Both the position numbers and the translations under genes were made by a program. 64,000 nt of DNA, from positions 372,001 to 436,000 of the forward strand of contig NZ_CP013418.1 of assembly GCF_001524445.2 (NCBI RefSeq), written 5' to 3'. Positions 1 to 8,648 of this stretch are shown here, piece by piece; the first letter of the stretch is position 1; each line of letters starts with the position of its first letter. Source of the stretch: Burkholderia savannae (GTDB taxonomy: Bacteria > Pseudomonadota > Gammaproteobacteria > Burkholderiales > Burkholderiaceae). Below the pieces are notes generated by a model. That model was not told the origin of the DNA. It was given only the letters and a program-made list of their open reading frames with translations, and made no database searches.

Positions 1-209
1 TCGCCCGCCGCCCAGTCGCCGGGCGGCGCGTTGAAGAGCGCCTGCACGAGGCCGTTCGCGTCGAGGCGCGATTTCAGCTCGGCGGCGGGGAAGTCGTACG
101 GAAACAGGTACTCGACCGCCTTGAAGTCGTCGCGTGCCGCGGCGGCGAAGCGCTCGAGGAACGCGTGCTCGTTGTACATCATCGTGAGGTTGGCGGCGAA
201 GCGTGGCAT
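1..209 (-). CDS. otnI: 2-oxo-tetronate (hydroxypyruvate) isomerase, C-terminal part off the left edge
   Basis: The first 69 codons of a minus-strand gene run off the left edge. The translation begins [20 protein letters not shown] and continues with [14 protein letters not shown], the N-terminal signature of the hydroxypyruvate isomerase / OtnI family (TIM-barrel sugar isomerases). In erythronate/threonate pathways OtnI interconverts 2-oxo-tetronate and 3-oxo-tetronate before phosphorylation. It is the last visible gene of the operon and follows the transporter by about 80 bp. The assignment rests on the N-terminus and on the neighbouring otnK, otnC and dehydrogenase genes. Confidence 0.85.
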   Translation of the reverse strand, partial: MPRFAANLTMMYNEHAFLERFAAAARDDFKAVEYLFPYDFPAAELKSRLDANGLVQALFNAPPGDWAAG

Positions 210-289
210 GGCGTCGGTTCCAGGTCCGGAGGTTGAAAGGCGGGCGGCACGGCGCGCATTCCGGCGTGCGCCGCGCCGCCGACGATCGA

Positions 290-1627
290 TTATCGGTTGA
301 CGAGCTTCGCCGGCGTGAGCCACACGGCGATCGCGCCGATCACGAGCATCGCGGCGAGCACGTACATGCCGGCGGACGTGCTGCTCGTCGCGTCCTTCAG
401 ATAGCCGATCAGATAGGGGCTCGCGAAGCCGGCGAGGTTGCCGATCGAGTTGATGATCGCGATGCCGGCCGCGGCGCCCGTGCCCGCGAGGAACGCGGTC
501 GGCAGCGACCAGAAGAGCGGCGCGCAGGTGAGCACGCCGCCCGCGGCGATCGACAGGAACAGGATCGACACGGTGGTGTTGTGCGAGTACGCGGCGGCCA
601 CCGAGAAGCCGGCGGTGCCCATCAGCGCGGGCACGATCAGGTGCCAGCGGCGCTCGCGGCGCTTGTCCGCGCTGTGGCCGAAGAGATTCATCGCGACGAT
701 CGCGAACGCGAACGGAATCGCGCTCAGCAGGCCGATCTGCAGCGTATCGGTGATGCCCGTCGATTTGACGAGCGTCGGCATCCAGAACGTGAGCCCGTAC
801 TGGCCGGTGACGAACGTGAAATAGATCAGCGACATCCACCACATGCGCGGATCGCGCAGCACGCTCGCGAGCGAGTGCGCGTGCTTGTCGCGCTCGTGCG
901 GCTGCGCGTCGATCGCGTCGGTCAGCAGCTTTTTCTCGCGCTCGGTGAGCCACTTCGCGCTGCGGATGCTGTTGTCGAGATAGAGGATCGTCGCGATGCC
1001 GATCGCGATCGCGGGCACCGCCTCGATCACGAACATCCATTGCCAGCCCTGAAAGCCCGAGCCGCCGTGGAAGCGCTCCATGATCCAGCCGGACAGCGGA
1101 TTGCCGAAGATGCCCGACACCGGAATCGCCGACATGAACACCGCGATGATCTTCGCGCGGCGGTGCGTCGGGAACCAGTACGTGAGGTACAGGATCACGC
1201 CCGGATAGAAGCCCGCTTCCGCGAGGCCGAGCAGGAAGCGCAGCACGTAGAACTGCGTCGGCGTCTTCACGAACGCGAAGAGCGCGGACAGCAGGCCCCA
1301 GGTGATCATGATCCGCGCGATCCAGATGCGCGCGCCGATCCGGTGCATCAGCATGTTGCTCGGCAGCTCGAACAGGAAATAGCCGAGAAAGAAGATGCCC
1401 GCGCCGAGGCCGAACACGGTCTCGCTGAACGCGAGATCCTGCGACATCTGCAGCTTCGCGAAGCCGACGTTCACGCGGTCCAGGTACGCGACCACGTAGC
1501 AGAGCATCAGGAACGGCACGATGCGCCAGAACACTTTCTTGTAGGTCAGATCGAGCTCGGCCTGTCCGGCCGCCTCGAGCGGCCGGGCCGCGGCTGCTTG
1601 GCTGGGAATCATTTCCGCTGTCTCCAT
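290..1627 (-). CDS. MFS transporter of the anion:cation symporter type, probably for the sugar acid
   Basis: 445 residues, about 12 membrane segments. The N-terminal half has the typical ACS-family block: [14 protein letters not shown] in the first helix region, then [16 protein letters not shown], and [19 protein letters not shown] in helix 4. These features match tartrate, galactonate and phthalate permeases. I chose the ATG that gives METAEMIPS; an upstream in-frame ATG would add 23 arginine-rich residues that look untranslated. It lies between the isomerase and the aldolase genes of the tetronate pathway on the same strand. Import of erythronate or threonate is therefore the likely job. 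The substrate is inferred from context, not from a motif. Confidence 0.85.
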   Translation of the reverse strand: METAEMIPSQAAAARPLEAAGQAELDLTYKKVFWRIVPFLMLCYVVAYLDRVNVGFAKLQMSQDLAFSETVFGLGAGIFFLGYFLFELPSNMLMHRIGARIWIARIMITWGLLSALFAFVKTPTQFYVLRFLLGLAEAGFYPGVILYLTYWFPTHRRAKIIAVFMSAIPVSGIFGNPLSGWIMERFHGGSGFQGWQWMFVIEAVPAIAIGIATILYLDNSIRSAKWLTEREKKLLTDAIDAQPHERDKHAHSLASVLRDPRMWWMSLIYFTFVTGQYGLTFWMPTLVKSTGITDTLQIGLLSAIPFAFAIVAMNLFGHSADKRRERRWHLIVPALMGTAGFSVAAAYSHNTTVSILFLSIAAGGVLTCAPLFWSLPTAFLAGTGAAAGIAIINSIGNLAGFASPYLIGYLKDATSSTSAGMYVLAAMLVIGAIAVWLTPAKLVNR

Positions 1628-1714
1628 GAGTTGTCGACGCCGGCCGCGTGCGCGGCCGGTGCGTTTTGTCGTGTGCTGGTGGATGGGCCCGCGCACACGG
1701 CGGGCTGAACTGCG

Positions 1715-2356
1715 TTACCAGCGCGCGCCGAACGCATCGCGCAGTTCGGCGAGCGCGGCGTCGTCGAGCGGCTCGGGTTTCGGATGCGTCATCAGCCACA
1801 GGCGCGCGGTTTCCTCGAGCTCCTCGAGCGCGTACGACGCGTGCGCGACCGACGGCCCCCAGACGACCGGGCCGAGCCGCTCGAGCAGCACGCCGCGCAC
1901 GCGATCGGCGAGCGCCGCGACTTCGGCGGCCACCGCGGGGTCGCCCGGCCGGCGATAACGAATGAGCGGAACGTGGCCGACCTTCATCACGTAGTACGGC
2001 GTGATCGGCGGCAGCACGTCGGCCTCGCTCCAGACGCCCGCGAGCGTGAGCGCGACGAGGTGCGTCGAATGCGTGTGGACGATGCCGCGCGCTTGCGCGT
2101 TGCGCGCGTAGATGCCGCGATGCAGCGCGAGCGTCTTCGACGGCTTGCCGCCCGACACCGCGTGGCCCGCGAGATCGACCTTCGCGATGCCGGCGGGGTC
2201 GAGCCGGCCGAGGCACGCGTCGGTCGGCGTGATCAGCCAGCCGTCGTCGAGCTTCGCGCTGATGTTGCCCGCGCTGCCGACCGCATGGCCGCGCGCGTAG
2301 AGGCTCGCGCCGATCTCGCAGATCTCGTCGCGCAGCTTCGCTTCGGCGGTGCTCAT
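1715..2356 (-). CDS. otnC: 3-oxo-tetronate 4-phosphate decarboxylase / class II aldolase
   Basis: 213 residues of the FucA/AraD class II aldolase family. Visible landmarks are [16 protein letters not shown] (N-terminal substrate loop), [14 protein letters not shown] with metal-binding histidines, and a later [15 protein letters not shown] segment. In four-carbon acid sugar pathways OtnC decarboxylates 3-oxo-tetronate 4-phosphate to dihydroxyacetone phosphate. Its ATG overlaps the otnK stop codon (ATGA), so the two are probably translationally coupled. The family also contains fuculose and ribulose phosphate aldolases; the neighbours favour OtnC. Confidence 0.88.
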   Translation of the reverse strand: MSTAEAKLRDEICEIGASLYARGHAVGSAGNISAKLDDGWLITPTDACLGRLDPAGIAKVDLAGHAVSGGKPSKTLALHRGIYARNAQARGIVHTHSTHLVALTLAGVWSEADVLPPITPYYVMKVGHVPLIRYRRPGDPAVAAEVAALADRVRGVLLERLGPVVWGPSVAHASYALEELEETARLWLMTHPKPEPLDDAALAELRDAFGARW

Positions 2357-3696
2357 GCCGCGCCCTCCAGCGCGCGCAGCGCCTTGTCGAAGAAATCGGT
2401 CGCGCCGAAGTTGCCGGATTTGAGCGCGAGGCCGAGCGGCTCGGCGTCGAGCGTCGCGCGGGGGCCTGCTCCGGTCGTCCCGCGGGGGCCTGCTCCGGTC
2501 GTCGCGGTGGCGGGCACGCCGGGATCGATCTGCGCGCCGATCTGCAGCGCCTTCACGTCGAGCGCCTGCACGACCGCGCCGGACGTTTCGCCGCCCGCGA
2601 CGACGAACTTGCGCACGCCCATCTCGCGCAGCCCGCGCGCGATCGCGGCGAGCGTCGCCTCGACGAGATGGCCGGCCGCCTCGACGCCGAGCGCCTGTTG
2701 CACCCGTTTCACTTCGTCGGGCGAGGCGCTCGCGTAGATCAGCACGGGCTGCGGCAGATGCGCGCGCGCGAACGCGAGCGCCTGCTCGACGACGGGCTCG
2801 CCGCGCGCGGCCGCGAGCGGATCGATCCGGAATGCCGGACGCTCGGCGCGCCACGCGGCGACTTGCGCGTTGGTCGCCTTCGACGCGCTGCCGGCGAGCA
2901 CCGCCGATGCGCCGTCGATCCTCGGCAGCGCGGCCGCGTCGCGGCGCTCGGGCAAGAGCCCGCCGAGCCGGAAGTTCGCGGGCAGGCCGAGCGCGACGCC
3001 CGAGCCGCCCGTGACGAGGGGCAGGTCCGCGCACGCTTCGCCGAGCACGTGCAGATCGCGGTCGGTCAGCGCGTCTGCGATCGCAATCCGCACGCCGTCG
3101 CGGCGCAGCGCGTCGATCGTCTCGCGCACGGCGCACGCGCCGAGCGCGATCGCGTCACGGCGGATCAGGCCGACCTTCGATGCCGTCTGCCGCTGCAGCA
3201 CGCGCACGAGGTTCGCGTCCGTCATCGGCGTGAGCGGATGGTTTTCCATCCCGGATTCATTGAGCAGCGCATCGCCGACGAACAGATGGCCGCGATAGAC
3301 CGTGCGGCCGTTCTCCGGAAACGCGGGGCACGCGATCGTGAACGCGCGCTCGCCGCCGAGCGCGTCGAGCAGCGCATCGGCGACGGGGCCGATGTTGCCC
3401 GCGTCGGTCGAATCGAACGTCGAGCAGTATTTGAAGAAGAACTGGCGGCAGCCCTGCGCGCGCAGCCAGTCGAGCGCGGCGAGCGATTGCGCGACCGCGT
3501 CGGCGGCGCAGAGCGTGCGCGATTTCAGCGCGACGACGATCGCATCGGCTTGCACGGGCGCGCCGTCGGCCGGCACGCCGATCGTCTGCACGGTGCGCAT
3601 GCCGCTCTTGACGAGCATGTTCGCGAGATCGGTCGCGCCGGTGAAATCGTCGGCGATGCAGCCGAGCGGGGGGCGAGAGGCGTGATCGGTGTTCAT
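2353..3696 (-). CDS. otnK: 3-oxo-tetronate kinase (DUF1537 four-carbon acid sugar kinase)
   Basis: 447 residues, normal length for DUF1537 kinases. The N-terminal substrate-binding half starts [19 protein letters not shown], the family signature (DDFTGATD). It continues with [20 protein letters not shown]. The C-terminal nucleotide-binding half has [12 protein letters not shown] and [16 protein letters not shown]. It phosphorylates 3-oxo-tetronate on C4, using ATP. It sits between the dehydrogenase (upstream) and the aldolase (4-bp overlap downstream), the order expected for erythronate/threonate catabolism. A short internal repeat of the TTGAGPRGT type (near 2460-2500) lies near the C-terminus and looks like a local sequence duplication. 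Confidence 0.92.
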   Translation of the reverse strand: MNTDHASRPPLGCIADDFTGATDLANMLVKSGMRTVQTIGVPADGAPVQADAIVVALKSRTLCAADAVAQSLAALDWLRAQGCRQFFFKYCSTFDSTDAGNIGPVADALLDALGGERAFTIACPAFPENGRTVYRGHLFVGDALLNESGMENHPLTPMTDANLVRVLQRQTASKVGLIRRDAIALGACAVRETIDALRRDGVRIAIADALTDRDLHVLGEACADLPLVTGGSGVALGLPANFRLGGLLPERRDAAALPRIDGASAVLAGSASKATNAQVAAWRAERPAFRIDPLAAARGEPVVEQALAFARAHLPQPVLIYASASPDEVKRVQQALGVEAAGHLVEATLAAIARGLREMGVRKFVVAGGETSGAVVQALDVKALQIGAQIDPGVPATATTGAGPRGTTGAGPRATLDAEPLGLALKSGNFGATDFFDKALRALEGAA

Positions 3697-3718
3697 GGCG
3701 ACGGGAGGCTCCGGAGAA

Positions 3719-4609
3719 TCAGCCGCGCGCCGGCAGCGTGATGCCGGGGAACGTCTTGATGACGGCCGAGTCGTCCTCGCCGCCGTGGCCCGCGCTCGAC
3801 GCGCTCAGGAACATCTGGTGCGCGGCGGCCGACAGCGGCAGCGGGAATTTGGCGCGGCGCGCGGTGTCGAGCACGAGGCCGAGATCCTTCACGAAGATGT
3901 CGACGGCCGACAGCGGCGTGAAGTCGCCGTTCAGGATGTGCGGCACGCGGTTCTCGAACATCCACGAATTGCCGGCGCTGTGCGTGATCACGTCGTAGAG
4001 CGCGTCGGGATCGACGCCTTCGCGCAGGCCGAGCGCCATCGCCTCGGCCGCCGCCGCGATGTGCACGCCCGCGAGCAGCTGATTGATGATCTTCACCTTC
4101 GAGCCCGCGCCGTGCGCGCCGCCGAGCCGGTAGACCTTGCCCGCGATCGCGGCGAGCACGTCGTCGCACGTTTCGTACGCGGCGGCGGGGCCCGACGTCA
4201 TCATCGTCATTTCGCCCGCCGCCGCGCGCGCGGCGCCGCCCGATACGGGCGCATCGAGCATCAGCACGCCCGCCGCCGCGAGCCGCGCGCCGAGCTCGGC
4301 CGCGAACTCAGGCGCGACCGTCGCGCTCGAGATCACGACGCCGCCGGGCTGCATCGCGGCCGCCGCGCCGTGCTCGCCGAACAGCACGGCGTCGGTTTGC
4401 TCCGCGTTGACGACGAGCGTGATCACGACGTCGCACCGCGCGCCGAGCTCGGCGGGCGTCGCGCAGCGCAAGCCGCCTTCGGCGGCGAACGCGGCGAGCA
4501 CGTTCTCGCGCACGTCGCACGCATGCACCCGAAAGCCCGCGCGCAACAGCGAGCGCGCGACACCCAGGCCCATCGCGCCCAGTCCGATGACTCCAACATT
4601 CCGTGACAT
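3719..4609 (-). CDS. ltnD: L-threonate / D-erythronate dehydrogenase (beta-hydroxyacid dehydrogenase family)
   Basis: 296 residues from an ATG preceded by an AGGAAGAAG ribosome site; a TTG two codons upstream is less likely. The start VGVIGLGAMGLGVARSLL is an NAD-binding Rossmann motif. DAPVSGGAARAAAGEMTMM is the substrate-binding signature of beta-hydroxyacid dehydrogenases, and GAGSKVKIINQLL carries the catalytic lysine region. It oxidises a tetronate at C2 to 2-oxo-tetronate, the first step of the pathway. L-threonate (LtnD) and D-erythronate (DenD) enzymes are too alike to separate by eye. It starts the enzyme block 80 bp after the regulator. Confidence 0.85.
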   Translation of the reverse strand: MSRNVGVIGLGAMGLGVARSLLRAGFRVHACDVRENVLAAFAAEGGLRCATPAELGARCDVVITLVVNAEQTDAVLFGEHGAAAAMQPGGVVISSATVAPEFAAELGARLAAAGVLMLDAPVSGGAARAAAGEMTMMTSGPAAAYETCDDVLAAIAGKVYRLGGAHGAGSKVKIINQLLAGVHIAAAAEAMALGLREGVDPDALYDVITHSAGNSWMFENRVPHILNGDFTPLSAVDIFVKDLGLVLDTARRAKFPLPLSAAAHQMFLSASSAGHGGEDDSAVIKTFPGITLPARG

Positions 4610-4688
4610 GGTCAAACTTCTTCCTGATTCGATTAGATTCGTTCGTGGGCGCTCCGCGCGCGCCGTGCGGCCGCTCGCGAAGCGCGGC

Positions 4689-5402
4689 TCAGCAAATGCA
4701 GGCTTGCTCGAGACGGCGAGCCGCGTTGTACATGTGCGCGCGGGCCGCGTTGCGGGCCGCGGACGGATCGCGCGCGCGGATCGCGTCGGCGATCGCCGCG
4801 TGCTCCTCGCGCACCTGCCGTGAGAAGTCCTCGCGGGTGGCCTCGTTGCCGCGCGTGACCTTCACGCCCGCTTCGAGGTACTGATTCAGGAAGCTCAGCG
4901 TCTTCAGGAAGTACGGATTGCCGGTGACGCTCGCGATCGTCCGGTGGAACGCGACGTCCTCCGCGACGCCGTCGCGGCCTTCGGCGACCGCATCGTCGAT
5001 CTTCGCGAGCGCGGCGTCGATGTCGTCCATGTCCTCGTCGGTGCGGCAGAGCGCGGCTTCGGCGGCGACCTCGGCCTCGATCGCGCGACGCACCGCGAGC
5101 AGATGCGGCAGCGAGCTCGCCTCGACCGCCTCCGCGTAATCGATCCGCAGCGGGCGGATCGCCGCGTGCTGCGCGATGTAGACGCCGCTGCCCTGACGCG
5201 GCTCGACGACGCCCTCGTTCTTCAGACGCGAGATCGCCTCGCGAATCACCGTGCGGCTCACGCCGAATTCCTGCGCGAGCACGGCTTCGGTCGGCAGCTT
5301 GCCGGTGCCGGCGAAGCTGCCGATCTCGATCTGCTTCAGAAGCTGCTGGGCGACCGTGTCGCTCATCGCCCGGGTCGGAATTTTCTCGAACATGGCGTTC
5401 AT
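4689..5402 (-). CDS. GntR-family (FadR/FCD type) transcriptional regulator of the tetronate operon
   Basis: 237 residues. The N-terminal winged helix includes KLPTEAVLAQEFGVSRTVIR and ISRLKNEGVVEPRQGSGVYI, typical of the GntR family. The C-terminal part is an FCD-type all-helical ligand-binding domain (VRRAIEAEVAAEAALCRTD, DVAFHRTIASVTGNPYFLKT), whose acidic and histidine residues usually bind a metal and an organic acid. The gene precedes ltnD on the same strand and probably shares its transcript. A 27-bp palindrome directly upstream suggests autoregulation. The start at 5402 lacks a good ribosome site; 5393 is the next ATG. Confidence 0.88.
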   Translation of the reverse strand: MNAMFEKIPTRAMSDTVAQQLLKQIEIGSFAGTGKLPTEAVLAQEFGVSRTVIREAISRLKNEGVVEPRQGSGVYIAQHAAIRPLRIDYAEAVEASSLPHLLAVRRAIEAEVAAEAALCRTDEDMDDIDAALAKIDDAVAEGRDGVAEDVAFHRTIASVTGNPYFLKTLSFLNQYLEAGVKVTRGNEATREDFSRQVREEHAAIADAIRARDPSAARNAARAHMYNAARRLEQACIC

Positions 5403-5403
5403 T

Positions 5404-5430
5404 TTGTAAGGTGATGTGGTCATCATACAA
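5404..5430. promoter_or_regulatory. 27-bp imperfect palindrome, candidate GntR operator
   Basis: The arms TTGTAAGGTGA and TCATCATACAA mirror each other (TTGTAnGnTGA and its complement) around a 5-bp centre. It abuts the start of the GntR gene and lies in the gap to the divergent HAD gene. FadR-like regulators bind palindromes of this general form (TTGTnnnnnACAA-like). Control of the regulator and the tetronate operon, and possibly of the HAD gene, is inferred. Confidence 0.6.
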
Positions 5431-5583
5431 CTTTGATTTGACGTGGGCATTCGGGATAACCCTTGGGAGATGGGTTTTGGCGAAACCGCGCCGGGGCGAC
5501 CAGAATAGAAGTTTTCCGCTGCCCGGAACCCGCCGCCCGCCGGCGGCGCGGCGCTTCCGGGCGCTCCACGCGAGGCCGACCGC

Positions 5584-6198
5584 ATGACGCCGCCGATCAA
5601 GCTGGTCCTGTTCGATATGGAGGGCGTATTGTCGGACTACGACCGCGCCGCACGCACCGCGCGCCTGGCCGACCTGACGGGGCGGCCGCCCGACGCGGTG
5701 CGCCATGCGATCTGGGAGTCGGGGCTCGAAGCGCGCGCCGACGCGGGGCTCATCGGCGTCGACCGATACCTGAGCGAGCTGGCCGAGCTGCTCGGCGCGC
5801 CGGTGAGCCGCGACGACTGGCTGATCGCGCGCAAGGCGTCGATCACGCCGAACCTGGACGTCGTCGCGCTCGCCGAGCGCGTCGCGCAGCGCAGCCGGAT
5901 CGCGGTGCTGACGAACAACTGCCGGCTCGTGACCGATTACATCGATTATCTGAATCCGCCCGTTGCGCGCGTGTTCGGCGCGGACGTCTATCCGTCGGCG
6001 ACGTTCGGCGCGGCGAAGCCGGATGCGCAGGCTTATCTGGGATGCGTCGGATGGCTCGGCGCGACGGCGCAAGAGACGCTGTTCATCGACGATGCGGATT
6101 CGAACGTCGAGGGCGCGGTGAAGGCGGGGTTGCTGGGATGCAAGTTCGTGAGCGCCCAGGCGCTGGCGGACGAACTGGAGCGGCGGCGGTTGATCTAG
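5584..6198 (+). CDS. HAD-superfamily hydrolase (phosphatase-like)
   Basis: 204 residues. Motif I is LVLFDMEGVLSDYD, in which the usual DxDG becomes DMEG, so the second acid is a glutamate. Motif II lies around IAVLTNNC, the motif III lysine is in GAAKPDAQAY, and motif IV is FIDDADSNVEGA. The alpha-helical cap of subfamily I lies between motifs I and II. The protein probably removes phosphate from a small metabolite. It diverges from the GntR regulator, with the shared palindrome between them. The DMEG variant is also found in other phosphatase-like HAD proteins; the substrate is unknown. Confidence 0.75.
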   Translation: MTPPIKLVLFDMEGVLSDYDRAARTARLADLTGRPPDAVRHAIWESGLEARADAGLIGVDRYLSELAELLGAPVSRDDWLIARKASITPNLDVVALAERVAQRSRIAVLTNNCRLVTDYIDYLNPPVARVFGADVYPSATFGAAKPDAQAYLGCVGWLGATAQETLFIDDADSNVEGAVKAGLLGCKFVSAQALADELERRRLI

Positions 6199-6388
6199 GT
6201 GCGGCGCGGCCGGCGGGCGCGGTTTGGGCGAGTCGAATCGAATCGTGCTTTCGCTTGCGTTCGAGATCGCGCCCGTGCTTGGCTTGGCTTGGCTTGGCGC
6301 TCGCGCTTCATTGCGTTGCGTCGCGCGGTGCCCTGGTTGCGATTGTTTTACTCACATCAAACTTGTCCCCATTGGAGCGAGCTCAATC

Positions 6389-6859
6389 ATGCCGAACACC
6401 CCTCCGGAATTGCTGAAAGCCGCCGATATCGAAGCGATGGACGTAGTGCGTTCGGTCCATACGCTGAACGAGAACGCGGTGCGCTTGAAGAAGCCGCTGA
6501 GCGACAAGACCGGGATCACGCAGTTCGGGTTTCTGATCATCACGATCATGCCGGGGCACGAATCGTCCGAGTACCACCGGCATCTTTACGAAGAGGAGTG
6601 CGTGTACATCCTGTCCGGGTACGGCGAGGCGACGATCGGCGAACGGACGTTTCCGGTCGGGCCGGGCGATTTTCTGGGGTTCGCGCAGCGCGGGCCGGCG
6701 CATGTGCTGAAGAACTCGGGGGATGTGCCCCTCGTATTCATCGCGGCGGGGCAGCGGTTGGAGCAGGATGTCTGTGATTATCCGCGGTTGGGGAAGCGGT
6801 TGTTTGTGGCGGGGGAGGTGGAGGGGTATGTGGAGTTGGAGGGCGACGGTGCGGTGTGA
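6389..6859 (+). CDS. cupin-fold protein
   Basis: 156 residues from an ATG with a GGAGCGAG ribosome site. The single cupin barrel has the metal-binding pattern HESSEYHRHLYEEECVYILSG (HxH with following glutamates) and GPGDFLGFAQRGPAHVL for the second histidine. Such proteins act as small isomerases, dioxygenases or sugar-binding sensors. It follows the HAD gene on the same strand after about 190 bp. The IS110 element begins roughly 115 bp downstream. No specific function can be claimed. Confidence 0.7.
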   Translation: MPNTPPELLKAADIEAMDVVRSVHTLNENAVRLKKPLSDKTGITQFGFLIITIMPGHESSEYHRHLYEEECVYILSGYGEATIGERTFPVGPGDFLGFAQRGPAHVLKNSGDVPLVFIAAGQRLEQDVCDYPRLGKRLFVAGEVEGYVELEGDGAV

Positions 6860-6998
6860 ATTCGACGGAGGCTACGTACGGCAACGGCGGATTTTGGGCG
6901 CTTTGGGAATTGGCATGCCGTTGTCGCGTCGATTGATTGGCGGTTGCGATTGATTCCTTGGCATCTGGCTGTCATGGGGGGTGCCCCTATGTCTTTCG

Positions 6999-8204
6999 TC
7001 AAGCGTTAGGGGCTGACTTGGGTTGGTAAATGGTGCCATCACGCAGCATGGCGAACAGGACGTCGCAGCGTCGTCGTGCCAGTGCGATGAGGGCCTGGTT
7101 GTGGCGCTTGCCTTGCTGGATCTTGCGCGAGTAATAGGCCCGCGAGACTGGGTCTCGTAAGGCCGCGAAGGCAGAGAGGAACAAGGCTCGCTTGAGCACC
7201 TTGTTGCCCCGTCTGGATGGATGCTCGCCACGGATCGACGAGCCTGAGCGCCGGGTGACCGGCGCGAGGCCAGCGTAGGCCGCCAGATGCGCGGCGGAGG
7301 CGAAGGCTTTATGGGCGACTTCGGTCAGGAGTCTGGCGGCGGTCCTGACGCCGACTCCCGGCATGCTGGTCAGGACCGGCCAAAGAGGGTGAGCAAGCAC
7401 CAGCCGCTCAACTTCGGCGGCGATTTCGTCACGCTGCTTGCGCAAGGCGGCGAGTTGCTGGGCCAAACGAGGCATGACGATGGTGGCAGCCTGCGTGCCG
7501 GGCACGATCACGGCTTGCTCGTTCAGCGCGTGAACGATTTCGGCCGCCAAGTTCTTGCCCATGCGCGGTGCGAGCTTGATGAGGCGGTTGGCGAGGGTCT
7601 TCTCGCTGGCAGCGGCAAGTGCGCTTGGGGACGGGTAGCGCTCAAGCAGATCGAGCACCGCCGGATGGTCGAGGCGCGGTCCGAGAACGCGCTCGAGCGC
7701 CGGATGGATTTGAGTAAGCAAGCCGCGAATGCGGTTGCTGGTCTGCGTGACCTGAGCGGCGAGGTCGTCATCGAAGCCGCACAGCATGGTGAGCTCGGCG
7801 AGCTGCTCGTCGGCGAGTCGAAGCGAGCGCAGCGTATGCGGCATCGAGCGAGCGGCTTCGGCGATGATCGCGGCATCGCGGGCATCGGTCTTGGCTTCGC
7901 CGGCGTGCAGATCGGCAATACGGCGCATGGCCAGTCCGGGAAGATAGGCGACGAGTATGCCTTCAGCACGGGCGACGGCTACAGGAAGCGCACCTATGGT
8001 GGAAGGCTGGTCGACGACGAACAGAAGTCGGCCGTGAGTCTTGAGCTCGGCGATGAGGGCTCGCAGCTTGACCTCGTCGTTGGGTAGCGCCTGGTTGTAC
8101 AGACGCTTGCCATTTCGATCGAGTGCAACGGCGTGATGCTGGCCTTTACCGACGTCGACGCCGATGAAGATATCGATGGCGTCATGTTGTTGGGTTTCTT
8201 GCAT
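6999..8204 (-). CDS. IS110-family transposase (DEDD recombinase)
   Basis: 401 residues, full length and apparently intact. The N-terminal RuvC-like DEDD domain starts IFIGVDVGKGQHHAVALDRN, with the first catalytic aspartate at residue 17. It includes GEAKTDARDAAIIAEAARSM. The C-terminal Transposase_20 domain has LTSMPGVGVRTAARLLTEV and YAGLAPVTRRSGSSIRGEH, which contains the region of the catalytic serine. IS110 recombinases use a bridge RNA from the element's own non-coding end to choose target and donor sites. The intact frame suggests recent activity or many copies in the genome. Confidence 0.95.
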   Translation of the reverse strand: MQETQQHDAIDIFIGVDVGKGQHHAVALDRNGKRLYNQALPNDEVKLRALIAELKTHGRLLFVVDQPSTIGALPVAVARAEGILVAYLPGLAMRRIADLHAGEAKTDARDAAIIAEAARSMPHTLRSLRLADEQLAELTMLCGFDDDLAAQVTQTSNRIRGLLTQIHPALERVLGPRLDHPAVLDLLERYPSPSALAAASEKTLANRLIKLAPRMGKNLAAEIVHALNEQAVIVPGTQAATIVMPRLAQQLAALRKQRDEIAAEVERLVLAHPLWPVLTSMPGVGVRTAARLLTEVAHKAFASAAHLAAYAGLAPVTRRSGSSIRGEHPSRRGNKVLKRALFLSAFAALRDPVSRAYYSRKIQQGKRHNQALIALARRRCDVLFAMLRDGTIYQPKSAPNA

Positions 8205-8416
8205 CGCAGTTTATGCAGAGTGAACGGATTGGCCTGCAACAACGGTGGCAAGTCTCGGCATCCACGTTACGGACGGCGTCGGGATATCCCGGCCAAACCC
8301 CTATCAGCGATCACCAGCCACCCACCAGGCCCGGTGACAACACCCCCCGGATCATGACTGCGACTGGGGGCGGGAATCATACCGGGCCTGGCTGGCCAAA
8401 ACCCCGATTATCGGGG
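8205..8416 (-). ncRNA. candidate bridge RNA region of the IS110 element
   Basis: The 210-bp stretch upstream of the transposase has no gene but strong complementarity. CCAGGCCCGGT (8325-8335) pairs perfectly with ACCGGGCCTGG (8381-8391). Inside them, CCCCC (within 8343-8348) can pair with GGGGG near 8366-8370, leaving an internal loop on each side. A short hairpin CCCCGAT/ATCGGGG lies at 8402-8416 and another, CGGGAT/ATCCCG, at 8280-8291. A stem, an internal loop and a closing stem is the form of the target- and donor-binding loops in IS110 bridge RNAs. Exact ends and loop specificity are not determined. Confidence 0.45.
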
Positions 8417-8488
8417 CGTGAAGATAGTAACGGGGCTATCCGCCATTTTCCGGCTCCGGCGGCATTCGGCCGGCAGCGGAGGTAGTGT

Positions 8489-8537
8489 CCCCAGTTCCCA
8501 GTTCCCAGTCCCCAGTCCCCAGTCCCCAGTCCCCGGT
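8489..8537. repeat. seven-copy heptamer tandem repeat (CCCCAGT type)
   Basis: Seven consecutive 7-bp units read CCCCAGT or TCCCAGT, and the last is CCCCGGT. It lies in non-coding DNA between the IS110 end and the TetR gene. The small variation between units is typical of slippage. It is about 75-125 bp upstream of the TetR operator and has no evident coding role. Confidence 0.85.
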
Positions 8538-8611
8538 GCGCGGCGCGGGCGTCTAAAGCCTTCGCCACGGCAATCTGGGCAGTTTGCCTCGATCTCGAAT
8601 GTCGTCTATAA

Positions 8612-8629
8612 TTGAGCGCGTACTCACTC
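8612..8629. promoter_or_regulatory. candidate TetR operator before its own gene
   Basis: TTGAGCGCGTACTCACTC contains one full half-site (TTGAGCGCGTA) of the perfect 18-bp palindrome found before the first dehydrogenase, followed by a degenerate half. It is about 20 bp upstream of the TetR start. A matching site in both promoters supports autoregulation plus control of the enzyme genes. Confidence 0.55.
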
Positions 8630-8648
8630 TTTTTCGATTCGAACCACG

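Larger units (their letters stand above)
6976..8420 (-). mobile_element. IS110-family insertion sequence, approximate ends
   Basis: A single DEDD transposase gene occupies the middle. The 8-mer GGGGGGTG lies 16 bp beyond the transposase stop (6976-6983), and its complement CACCCCCC lies upstream of the start (8341-8348). IS110 elements have no true terminal repeats and make no target duplication, so the ends are uncertain. The long (~210 bp) non-coding side is 5' of the transposase and the 3' side is very short. That is the IS110-group layout rather than IS1111. Confidence 0.6.

Noticed and set aside
203..1708. A 501-codon plus-strand open frame opposite the transporter gene
   Set aside because: Arginine/alanine-rich antisense frame typical of high-GC DNA; the minus strand carries a clear transporter.
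2455..2510. Tandem repeat within otnK as a possible frame disruption
   Set aside because: The duplicated ~24-bp segment (CGCGGGGGCCTGCTCCGGTCGT type) keeps the reading frame; it is only a small local duplication.
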